Below are positions 48,934-58,400 of a stretch of DNA of 64,000 nucleotides, piece by piece (within the stretch, counting starts at the first letter, position 1; each line of letters opens with the position of its first letter). The position numbers and the translations under genes are program-made. The notes beneath the pieces were generated by a model. That model searched no databases. It was not told the origin of the DNA and was given only the letters and a program-made list of their open reading frames with translations. The DNA is from Tetraselmis striata. Lineage: Eukaryota; Chlorophyta; Chlorodendrophyceae; Chlorodendrales; Chlorodendraceae. Location of the stretch: contig VCJN01002193.1 of the NCBI GenBank assembly GCA_006384855.1, positions 1 to 64,000 of the forward strand, in the 5' to 3' direction.

Positions 48934-51473
48934 ATAATCCTGCGAAGCGTCGATTTTTCGGCGGTGAGCTTTATTGCCGTACGGGTACCCGCATAGTGCA
49001 GCGGATCGGGCCTATAGGTGCATGACTAAAGCGCTTATCTACTGGCATGTACTACTAAGTACTATAACCCACCCACCCACCCGCCCACCCGCCCACCCGC
49101 CCACGGTCCTTAATTACACAGCCGTCCGATTACGATCTCACGGCTGGGAGGTACTGGTACTGGTACTCGCTACTCGCTGCTGGTAAGGGAAAAGTAGCGA
49201 CTACTTCAAAGCGCTGGCAATGGGAACGCTCGCTGCTGGTACTGGTACTCGCTACTCGCTGCTAGAACTGCTGGTACTGGTACTGGTACTCGCTACTCGC
49301 TGCTGGTATTAATGGAAAAAAAAACTCTGGTACTTCAAAGCGCTGGCAATGCGAACGCTCGCTGCTGGTACTTCAAAGGGCTGGCAATGCAATTCATGGA
49401 ACTGTAGGCCAGTGATATAGAACCCGTTCTATTAAAATTTTCTGAAAAGTTGAGGGACGCATCGCTGATTCAACTGTCAAGTTACTTCAAAGTAATATGA
49501 TATTAGGTAGTTGATAACGATAATGTAAGTATCAATGATATAGTGTATCCAATATGGGATATATGTAATGTAATAGAATAATAAAAGTCGTCTTCATCCT
49601 ACTGCTGTGGTACCAATACCGCGCACTGGCTCTACAAGACGCACGATCCCACTAGATGCACGCCAATCTTCGCCTTCCTCGGGGTTCTTCAGCACCGGTG
49701 CAGATTAGGCACGGCGCAATGTCTGCCCTGCGCTGACAATGGGGTCGCCCGCGCCGCTGCCTGCCCGGGCCAGGCGACCCCATCGCCTTCTACGAGCAAG
49801 TCAGCGAGCTGGCGCGGCAGCTGCACTGGGAAGCCATGGCCGGGAGCGACCCCGGGCTGTGCATGCGGCTGCCGCACACCCGGGTGCTGCAGCAGCTGCA
49901 GCGCGACAGGCGGCCGGTGGACCCGGAGTGCCAGCTGGGCGCCAACACCTGGCCCCCAGGCGAGCCACCCACCAAAACCCTCTGCCAGCCCCACCCTGCT
50001 CGTCCCCACCGTCGCCACGCACCTGCTCCACGGACGCCCAAAATCGAAATTGGTTACAACGCACTAGGCTGCCGCTCTCCGCCGCCCACACTGACCTGTT
50101 CTTAGGGCCTGCCATCTCCAACCACTATGGGACACACAATGGGTAATCACAGCTCAAGCTACCGGCCGTCCTCCTGAGTGTTCAAGCCCCTCCTCCGTCC
50201 TGCACGCGCTGCAGGCTTTGTGGGCTACCTCTTCAACCTCGTCCGGCCCACCAAGCCCAACACGCGCGCCTCCATCATCTACGCCATCCTGGGCAGCGTC
50301 ATGGTGTTTGAGACGCTGGACCAGGCGGAGGACTACCGCAGCCTGGTACATGTCCCCCACTCCTCTCTCCCCGACCTCCCTCAATGGCCTTGCTCTTGCC
50401 CTTTTGACTGACTCTACCCCCCCCCCCCCCCCCCCCACCCCTCCCCCAACCTCCGCCCTCCCCGCGGCGGCTTGTCTCCCCCACCCGACATGGCGACGCC
50501 CGCTGTCGTCGCAGCTCTGCACCACGCTGCGCTCCTCGTGCGCCGCCATCTCCACGCTCGACTTCCGAATGATAACGACGAACGGCATCATCCGGGATGT
50601 GAGCGCGCGCGCGGACTGGCCCGCGGAGAGGTTCCCGTACATGATAGGCAGCGCGGCGCCTGGTACGCAGCCTCTGTTGCCTCGAGGCCCACGCCCCGGC
50701 GACTGTACCACCACGATTTCCGACTAATGTGCACCTTTCTGTCGAGCCAGGAATGGGGATTTCGATGCCGATGTTGCTGATATTATAGACTGACCTGCGG
50801 ATGTTCAATGACAACCACTTGCCTTCTCGTCGAACCGACACGTGCTGCCGACGCGGCGCCTTGCTCCCTGCAGGCGAGCAGCCGAGGCTGCTTTCGTTCA
50901 AAGCCAAGCTGGAGGCGCTATCCCGCGCGCTTCCGCTCCTCCGCGAGGCAGAGCAGCTCGGCGCCCAGCGCGGCGACGCGGAGAATGAGCTCGCGACCGC
51001 GGGCGCGGCGGACAGCGGCGAGGCGGCGGAGCTGCGACAGGAGCTGGCCGAGATCGACGCCGAGCTGGCGGAGCACGAGGTGAGCGCGCGCACGCCGATC
51101 GTTAAAAAGATCCAATAATAAAATGATATGGTGCGAATCCTTACTCAATCTCGCTGTACTTCCGCAGGGCGCGGATGCCACGGCGGCGGGCGGCCGTCGC
51201 AAGCGCGGCGCCGCGCAGGCCGACGACGGCGCCGGCGGCAAGGCGCCTCGGCGCGGGCGCAGCCGAGCAGGCCGCCATAGCGCCGTGGCGGACCCGTGTG
51301 AGGTGATCCAAGACAGCACCGACGCGGCCCCTGTCATGGGCGAGGACGCCGGCGACGATGATGACGCGCACGGCAGCGCGGCGGACCCGCCGGCCAGCCC
51401 CGCCGGCAGTGCGCTGGGGGATGAGGCCGCTACGGTGAAGGGCGGCGGCAAGAAGCGCCGTCGGCGCCGCTGA
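33936..51473 (+). CDS. SMCHD1: SMCHD1-like GHKL ATPase / SMC-hinge chromatin protein
   Basis: This protein is related to animal SMCHD1 and plant GMI1, non-canonical SMC proteins of chromatin silencing and DNA repair. I could chain 44 exons. N-terminal ones are 33936-34049, 34206-34331, 34435-34506, 34768-35097, 35402-35533, 35667-35797, 35922-36072; C-terminal ones 46556-46726, 46832-46969, 47088-47176, 47321-47607, 49774-49959, 50215-50345, 50515-50662, 50874-51079, 51168-51473. Landmarks: ubiquitin-like N-terminus; ATPase motifs ELVDNS (residue 115) and DNGRGM (154); ELSYFG then SKNASFFMG; LAHLYHYYLHGSTGN; WQGRLIP; about ten Ig-like repeats (VCDPYGN-type turns) over 39.4-46.3 kb; SMC hinge (GVVGVMAHLV, TGDPIAFYEQV, GFVGYLFNLV, FETLDQAEDYR); coiled coil; basic KKRRRRR tail. 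The exon sum is one base short of a multiple of three, at exon 12. About 2,390 aa; human SMCHD1 is 2,005. Confidence 0.92.
37219..37371 (+). other. SMCHD1: SMCHD1 exon 12 with a one-base gap in TTTT
   Basis: From the incoming phase the exon reads GLDPYYPPF and then goes out of frame. One base later the next frame reads WQGRLIPATRIESLPF, matching the WNGRLIPY block of the family. The break is at the T run 37247-37250, where five T would restore one continuous frame. The next exon (37600-37669) joins in phase. Confidence 0.6.
37519..37549 (+). repeat. (CA)n microsatellite
   Basis: About 14 CA units lie in the SMCHD1 intron between exons 12 and 13. Confidence 0.95.
41572..41679 (+). repeat. (GT)n microsatellite
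   Basis: About 108 bases of almost pure GT, with two single-base interruptions, start 15 bases after the donor of exon 23 of the SMCHD1-like gene. Confidence 0.95.
43176..43531 (+). other. SMCHD1 intron 28
   Basis: A 356-base intron joins GGCAG|GTCCGC to GGGCAG|AGGAC in matching phase (one leftover base plus two). No gene or repeat is seen in it. Confidence 0.5.
43645..44447 (+). other. AT-rich SMCHD1 intron 29
   Basis: The intron interrupts an Ig-like strand (DLRVQ / VCDPYGN) in phase 0. Its first part (43740-44020) is strongly AT-rich with TATAT and ATAATA words, unlike the GC-rich exons around it, and may be an inserted element. No ORF is recognised. Confidence 0.5.
45415..45484 (+). repeat. 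(CA)n microsatellite after a C-tract
   Basis: About 35 CA units directly follow a C homopolymer (45394-45410) at the beginning of the SMCHD1 intron after exon 33. Confidence 0.95.
48877..48924 (+). repeat. (AT)n microsatellite
   Basis: About 24 AT units lie within the long SMCHD1 hinge intron. Confidence 0.95.
49140..49400 (+). repeat. Minisatellite of TACTGGTACTCGCTACTCGC-type units
   Basis: Units GGTACTGGTACTCGCTACTC followed by GCTGCTGG recur at 49150, 49233 and 49272. They are interleaved with a TACTTCAAAGCGCTGGCAAT unit at 49201, 49333 and 49368. It is a compound tandem repeat with no ORF. Confidence 0.8.
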
Positions 51474-51928
51474 GCGCGGCCGGCCGTCACGGGGGGTGTT
51501 GCAGGCGCCGCCGACGAGTGTTGCGCTCGTCGCCGGTCTCCCGAGTATGTCGAGTTTGCGCAGTGGCTCTTGAGGAACCTTCTATCTGGCGGCTGCTCAT
51601 GCTAGATAGCTGCTGCGGCTCGTGTAATGTGCAATGAACTGTGAACTTGCCGCGCCGCGCCGCGGAATGCAATCCATGCGACAGTATTCTGCTGCTGTTC
51701 TACTAAATTAAAGCGAGCTTTATCGCTATATTGTATCGGCCATTGCCCTACAGAGAGCTCGGGAGAGAGGCTGATGAGGGGATATAGCTTATATGTGTAT
51801 GTACATATTTATATATGCATACATATATACATATGTATATACCATAATCAGATATATGCATATTATATATTTTTTACTGTATAAATATATATTATATGTG
51901 TAATACATACATAATAAATATATATATA
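51474..51928. other. 3' flank of SMCHD1-like gene and AT-rich stretch
   Basis: A TGTAA poly(A)-like motif occurs at 51623-51627, 150 bases after the TGA stop. From 51780 the sequence becomes an AT-rich TATACATA-type array that directly abuts the tandem element beginning at 51929. A similar AT-rich array resumes after 53785. Confidence 0.5.
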
Positions 51929-53486
51929 TGGTCAGATGTAGTCATCTAGAGGTTTACAGTACTTAGCAATGTTGTACTGCGCACGATCCCCGCGGTCGGC
52001 GCACGGACTGGGGCCTGCCGGCCCGCACCAGCACCACGACCTGAGGGATCCGCCCTCGGGCACCGGCACTCTCTGCTTTGCGCTCGCCTCAACCGGCTCG
52101 CGCAAGCAGTCTCGACTCTAGCAGTCGAGCAGAGTGTCAGCTTACTCTATGCCGACTCGGACCCGAGCCTCAGCCTCCCGAGACGCTACACCTTCCCCAC
52201 CCCGCGACAGCAGGATGCCCCCTCGTCCTGTACCGGAAGACGCCCTAGTCGACGACGCCCCGGGCGGCGCCACTGCGGCATCCATCGCGGAATTGGAGAA
52301 ACGCCTGACGGCCCAAGCGGAAGCCCTGGAGAAGCGGCTGGCAGAGCAGTTCGAGGCGGCTACGGCCGCCTTACTCGCTCGACTGGCCCCTCCCGTGCTA
52401 TCGCCTCCTCCCAAAGGCACCTAGCCAGCCATTCCCGCGGGCGCGCCTACGCCCGAGGGTGGTGAGCAAGGAGCGCAAGAGCCCCTTCCTGCTGAGCTAG
52501 ACGCACTCGACACCGAGCTCGAGTACGTCGACTTCGCCTACTTCGGTCAAGTCCCTTCTTCCGGTCTGGAGCCACCCCCACGCGACGGCGACAAGCCTCG
52601 CTTGTGGATTCTGACCGGCGACGACACCGAATTGGCAAAACGCCTGACGGCCCAAGCAATAGCCCTGGAGAAGCGGCTGACCAAGCAGTTCGAGGCGGCT
52701 ACGGCCGCCTTACTCGCTCGACTGGCTCCTCCCGTGCTATCGCCTCCTCCCGAAGGCACCCAGCCAGCCATTCCCGCGGGCGCGCCTGCGCCCGAGGGTG
52801 GTGAGCAAGGAGCGCAAGAGCCCCTTCCTGCTGAGCTGGACGCACTTGACACCGAGCTCGAGTACGTCGACTACGCCTACTTCGGTCAAGTCCCCCTTTC
52901 CGGTCTGGAGCCACCCCCACGCGACGGCGACGAGCCTCGCTTGTGGATTCTGACCGACGACACCGCCGCCCGCGGCCTCGCGGAGCAGCGGGGTCTGACA
53001 GCGTACGACAAGTACCAGTATCTTCGCTGTTATGCTAAGGCCTGCGGCCAATCCCTGGCGGTACGGCCGTCACTGCAGTACAGTGTACAGTACCTGGGCC
53101 GCCCGTCCCGCGCACGGCGCCCGCGCCCGGGCTCTGGAGCGCCCTGGACGGTGTCGATGGCGGCCGAGCCCCACCTTCTTGCCGACCTCTCTCCGGCGCC
53201 GGCCTGCCGACCAAGTTTTGGAGCGTCTCCCCGCTGGAGCCTTCCGCCGCTTGGTCCTTTTCAGCCACTCCCACTGACTGGCTGCGGGACGCCCGCCTGG
53301 CGGCGGGCGCCCAGCCGCCCCCCAGTGTCGCGTGGGCATCGCACAGGTTGCGCAAAGGCGCGGCCTCGGCAGCGAGCTGCTATGCTGCGTTTCTGCTGCT
53401 AGCTCGTCCCCGTCCGGCCGCTACACTTCGCTACCTGTGCAAGCCTTTGGCTTTCTTCTCTGGCAAATCGTGCCTCCTTGGGTAAA
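51929..53486 (+). mobile_element. Non-autonomous element, full unit with gag-like ORF
   Basis: The unit begins TGGTCAGATGTAG and its first 176 bases (51929-52104) recur exactly at 53487-53662. It ends with TGGCAAATCGTGCCTCCTTG and GGTAAA (53461-53486), which recurs at 53760-53785. Between lies an ORF from ATG 52149 with a duplicated 339-base module. No reverse transcriptase, integrase or transposase is visible, so it depends on other elements. The exact 176-base pair begins TG and ends CA as LTRs do, but the second copy is followed by its own short body and the same 3' end. Two head-to-tail units therefore fit better than a single LTR element. Flanks show no target-site duplication. Confidence 0.6.
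52149..53402 (+). pseudogene. Gag-like coiled-coil ORF with duplicated module and TAG
   Basis: From ATG 52149 the frame encodes a Pro/Arg-rich start and then a module with a helix (EKRLTAQAEALEKRLAEQFE), a Pro-rich linker and an acidic DTELEYVD segment. The module recurs in frame 339 bases later (52290 and 52629). Copy 1 has TAG at 52421-52423 where copy 2 has CAG, so the frame is interrupted. After copy 2 the frame continues with LTAYDKYQYLRCYAKA and a Pro/Arg-rich tail to 53402. A coiled coil plus basic tail suggests a gag-like or nucleic-acid-binding structural protein. The family is not recognised. Confidence 0.45.
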
Positions 53487-53785
53487 TGGTCAGATGTAGT
53501 CATCTAGAGGTTTACAGTACTTAGCAATGTTGTACTGCGCACGATCCCCGCGGTCGGCGCACGGACTGGGGCCTGCCGGCCCGCACCAGCACCACGACCT
53601 GAGGGATCCGCCCTCGGGCACCGGCACTCTCTGCTTTGCGCTCGCCTCAACCGGCTCGCGCACCCACCCACCCACAGCCATCTTTCTGCGCTAGGAGACA
53701 CCCAGGCCAAGCCTGTGGTTCTCGTCTTAGCCTCCAATGTAAGCGAGCTGACATTCTTTGGCAAATCGTGCCTCCTTGGGTAAAC
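53487..53785 (+). mobile_element. Second, internally deleted unit of the tandem element
   Basis: The first 176 bases are identical to the start of the previous unit and the last 26 bases to its end. The body between (53663-53759) is only about 100 bases and includes a CCCACCCA run. It is either a deletion derivative or an insertion into the end of the first unit. The identity implies recent formation. Confidence 0.65.
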
Positions 53786-55424
53786 AAATATTTACACATA
53801 CATACATACATATACCATATTGAGATATATATAATGTATTATATATTATATATACATATATATAATATAATATATATATATATACATCATATAATAATAT
53901 ATAATAATACATAATATATCATATATCATGCATATATATAATATGTGTGTATATATACATACATCTGTTTTGCGCGCGTGCTGCCATGAAATCGCCATTC
54001 AGTCGTATGGTTTCCGGCTCGCTCGCTCGCATCCTCGCTTATTGATGTGTGCGTGGTGCCTCATAAATACCTTATAGATAAGAGGAACTGAGCGTACACT
54101 CTTCGTAAATCCGCAATACATAGGGGCACGTCTTACTTGATGCTGATGGGCGTTTCGTCATGGCTACCCTGGATATTGACAATATATTAATACAATACCG
54201 TGCATCATATGTGTTATAATAAACACATTTGATATTATAATTCTCGGAAATGCACCAGTTTACAACAAAACTGTACCGTCCCATTGACAAGGCAGTACAG
54301 AACTACAGACTGCATCACGATGCACCATTGCACCCAACCATGCCTTCCGCACCGGTGGTGTCGTTCATATTGCTCTGCGTCCCCGCATATGAGCGGAACG
54401 TCAGCCACATGCTGCAGTTACCACACACAACGCGATGGCTGTGGAAGAGCCAGGGTCCGAACCTGCTGCTTCAAAATTGAAGTATATCGCTCAGTATAAA
54501 ATAACAGCCGGGCCAGCAACTAATTATATTAAAATACTTGGATCAATCCCTGCTGCCCCTGGGGTGCCTGCTGTAGAAGCAGCTAGGCTGGGTGCAAACC
54601 TCCGCCAGGCATGCAGGGCCTGAGGGCCATGGGGGGCTTTTATATGGGTTGCTTTATTTTATCAGCTTCGAGTGATAATTATGGTCGCGACAGGGGCACG
54701 GAAGAGCCCAGATAACCGTGTAGCTAGACTATCGTTCCACTGCAATAATAATAATTGTAGTACGGTCCTGCCAATATATTTATACCTGGACTACATTTTG
54801 TACAGGTAGTCGTGTAATAACATTCTTACGGCCTTCCATCTGCATCCCACTACCTGTAAGTCGACGCAGCATGATGCCGGTTCGTTTCTCGGATTATTAT
54901 CCGTACCGGTATACTCGATCTCATAAGGATTCTTATAAGTGATGCTGATGACGGTAACTACACGCTGATATGACGAGTAGTGTAATAACAGTATACTACA
55001 ATCCCAAGATCAGCAAAGGTACCCGGGTACATGTGCGCATGAATGTGGTATGACTTCGCCCAGCTTGACTAATCCGTAATGCGCATGTGCAGTAGCCACA
55101 AGCGATGCGTGGATAGATGACATGCATTGATGGATGAGAGTGTACCAGTGCCGTGACATGATGCGCCTGTACCGATGACAATCAGATGATGACAGGATGG
55201 TGTGCAACTGGCGCGCAATGTGCGCTCGTGCTCCAATGACGGGACATAACGTGTCTGAAGTTACAGGCCACTACAATGTGTCTCCACCGGGTTGTGGCAG
55301 ACAGGCGTTATTGTCTGAAGGAACAGACTACGGGGGCTACAGGCGGGGGAGTAGGGCTCGTCAACGCAACTGCCGCAGGCCCTCCTTGCTCCGCGGGGGA
55401 GGAGGACGCGCGGCCAAGAGAGAG
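53786..55424. other. AT-rich intergenic region, 3' flank of starch synthase
   Basis: Positions 53790-53965 are an AT-rich TATATACATA-type array resembling the one at 51780-51928. Positions 53966-55260 hold short unrelated frames without recognisable domains. The plus-strand TTACA at 55261-55265 is TGTAA on the minus strand, 160 bases after the starch synthase stop, and is a likely poly(A) signal. Confidence 0.45.
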
Positions 55425-58400
55425 CTACCACTGGTACTTGGCGGCCACCATGACCTCCTCGTACTGCTCCGCCGCGTGGTTCCAGCTCATGTCCTTCTCC
55501 ATGCCACGCTCCTGCGCCGTCGCAAACAAACGTAAACAAAACCCCCGATGAGCACGGAAATGATGATATCCCGCGATGAGTAATCGGTATAGACTCAAAT
55601 ATATATATATAGCATACAGTATATAGTATATATTATATAGTATAAAGTATATAGTATATTGTATATTGTATATTATATATATATGGCATATTAGAGTATA
55701 TATATAGTATATATAGTATATATAGTATATATAGTATATATAGTATATATACTATATATGTATTTATGTATATATTTATATATCTATACACTATACTACA
55801 TATGCCGTGCGTCGCATACTACATACTAAACGTACACTGTATACATAAACTATACATATATACAGTGTATATAATATGGGCGTCGCTGTATACTATCCAA
55901 TATACAACGAAGCACAGGTATAGGAAGACATGCAAATGCCATCGACAAAGTTCCACAAAGCATCGGAGTACTGGTCCGAGTCGGCGGAGGGGCGTCGGGC
56001 GGGTGCCTCACCTGCACGCCGCGGAACGATTCCCCGTGGTTCTTGTAGGTCACCAGCGCGTTGTTGAGCGCCTGCTTGAAGGGCTCCACCTCGGCGCGGT
56101 CAAACGTCCAGCCGGTGCCCTTGTTCTGCACAACAGTCAACGCGGCCGAGCCTCGTCAGGACGATAAGCCCTCCCGCCGCCAGCCCCTCTCTCGCCCCGT
56201 ACAGTGCGACCTCCGGGATTGGTAAGGTCGCGTGCATAAACATACATACACACGTACATACATACCGCACAACTAAACACGGTTCGCGGGGACAAGAACA
56301 AGTCATTGTTTTGGTCCTTTGCGTCGGAATGTTTGTGATTGGTCGTCCTATAATCTGATTTATTTATCCGTTTATTTATCCGTTTTCCCTCTTCGCAGAC
56401 GGGTATTTATCCGCAGAACGTTTGTGTTTGTATGTTACACATAGACACATGCATCCACCCATACATACAGACGAACACAGGTACTGGTGGGTATTGGTTT
56501 AGTCACGGTCTACACATGTCTATTGAAACATGTATTGGGAGGTGGGGGGGAGGGTGTTCATTGAGTGCGGAGGGGGGGGGGGGCACCTCAAAGGGGTCGT
56601 ATGGCTGCACCGTGTCGCGCAGGCCGCCGACCGCATGCACGACGGGAACGGTGCCGTACGCCATGGCATACAGCCTGGGATTGGATTGGGAGAAGAGGGG
56701 GGGGAGGGAGTGGGTGTCAGCATGCGGCGCTAAAGAGAGGGGGGGGGGAGGGAAAGCGGAGGGGGACTTATGGAGGAGTGTGGGGCAGGCTACGCTGGCC
56801 CGGGGTGGGGCAAGCTAGGGTAAGACAGGCTGGCAGGGAGCTCCAAGAAGGCGACAGCAACGTTTGGGGGGGGGGGGGGGGGGGGGGGCGCGCACTGGTT
56901 GAGTCCGCAGGGCTCAAAGCGGGAGGGCATCAGCAGGATGTCGATGCCCGCCGTTATGCGGTGCGCCATGGTGACGTTGAAGCCCACCCAGGCCTTGCAG
57001 TTGGGGTTGCGCCCCTCCATGCTGCGCAGGTCCTGCGGGCGCCCAAGGGGGGGGGGGGGGGGGGGATCAGCCGCCGCGGTGGGCGCCCGGGATGACGGCG
57101 GCAGAGGGGAGAGTCCGCGGCCAAGTGGGCGGGCGCTCACGTTCTCTAGGTCGTCGCGCCCCGAGCCGAGCATGACGAGCTGCACGTTCTGCCCCATCAG
57201 CCAGTCGTACGAGTCCCTGCATGCATTGCAGCGGCGGCGGTCGTCAGGGGCGACGTACGCCGAGGGAGCGGAGTCGTGCCGGCAGGGCACAGGGCGCGGC
57301 GGGTGGAGGGTGGGAGGCGCCGTCGTGCCTGATGAGGTCGATGCCCTTCTGGTAGTCCAGGCGGCCGATGAAGCCCAGCAGCGGGATCTTGGGATCCACC
57401 GGCAGGCCAAGCTCCTTCTGCAGCGCCGCCTGTGCGTGCGAGTGCGAGTGTGTGTGTAAGGGAGGGGGGGGGGGGGGGGGGAGGAGTTGGGGTGAGAGCT
57501 GTACCCTTTGGGAGGCACATGCCTGGGCGCCATCCCATGCCATGCCATGGAGAGAGAGAGAGAGGGAGAGAGAGAGAGAGAGAGGGAGAGAGCCCGGCGT
57601 GAGGGCGGCATGATGGCGGCCGCGAGGAGGGGCGCCCGCCTGCAGTTGGTCGGCGGGCGGGGTCACCTTGCAGGCCGCCTTGCCCGTGGCCAGCGTCTCC
57701 TTGGTGTAGTTCTGGTAGCCGTCGGTGGCGATGGCGGCGTCCAGCGCGGGGTTCCACTCCTGCAGGTCGATGCCGTTCACGATGCCGCGGAACTTCCAGC
57801 TCAGGTCGCGCAGGTACATGTCCAGCCCCCAGCCGCCCTCCTGCGTCTGGCACTCCCACGCGTAGCCGTGGCTCACGGCCACCAGGCGGTGCGCCGACTC
57901 GATGCCCGCCTGCGTCCACAGAGACCCGCGGTTCAGCGCCCCTTTCTAGCGGCACAGTGTCTATCATCCAAGCTGAGGCGGGAGTCACATGTGACCCCTT
58001 CCACTCCAATTTCCGAATAGGTGTTAATGCGCCTATAAAACATCCTTAGATGGTCTTGTAAATGATGTATTTGCCGCACAACTACGCCATGTGCGCATGG
58101 TGGATACCCCAAGTGGGCCCGGCCGCCCCATGCTGAGTACTGCACGACAGCAACCGACCCCAAAGTTAATCAGGTTTGTCCAACAGTTTGACGCAGCATT
58201 AGGTCACCTGTGCCCATTCGCAAGGGCCCCCTACTCCCTCTTATGTTGGCGCATGTTGACCATTGACACCGGCTCCAAGCAGCATGTGAGGAACCATCGC
58301 CTCCAATCCATTCCCGGCGTGGTACCAAACAACAAAGTGGCCAAAAATACGCCGACAACATACAATAACCACGTCGAAATCGGCCGGCCTCCAAGTGTGT

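Larger units (their letters stand above)
47608..49773 (+). other. 2.17-kb SMCHD1 intron inside the SMC hinge
   Basis: The intron is fixed by phase: GAGACTG|GTGCCC joins CCAG|GCGACC to give TGDP, as in the family. It holds an (AT)n array (48877-48924), a GCCCACCC run (49068-49104) and a minisatellite (49140-49400). ORFs inside (for example 48111-48449) are not recognisable. It is by far the longest intron of the gene. Confidence 0.8.

Noticed and set aside
49140..49400. CRISPR-like array
   Set aside because: Units are unequal, interleaved and lack unique spacers of constant length. It is a minisatellite in a eukaryotic intron.
3183..52423. Reassignment of UAG to a sense codon, suggested by TAG-interrupted ORFs
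   Set aside because: POLR3C, SKP1 and starch synthase all end at TAG exactly where their families end, so TAG is a normal stop here. The interrupted ORFs are element-like and fit mutational decay better.
51929..53662. Classical LTR retrotransposon with 176-bp LTRs
   Set aside because: The repeats begin TG and end CA and are identical. However, there is no polyprotein, no target-site duplication, and the second repeat is followed by the same 3' end that precedes it, which indicates tandem units.
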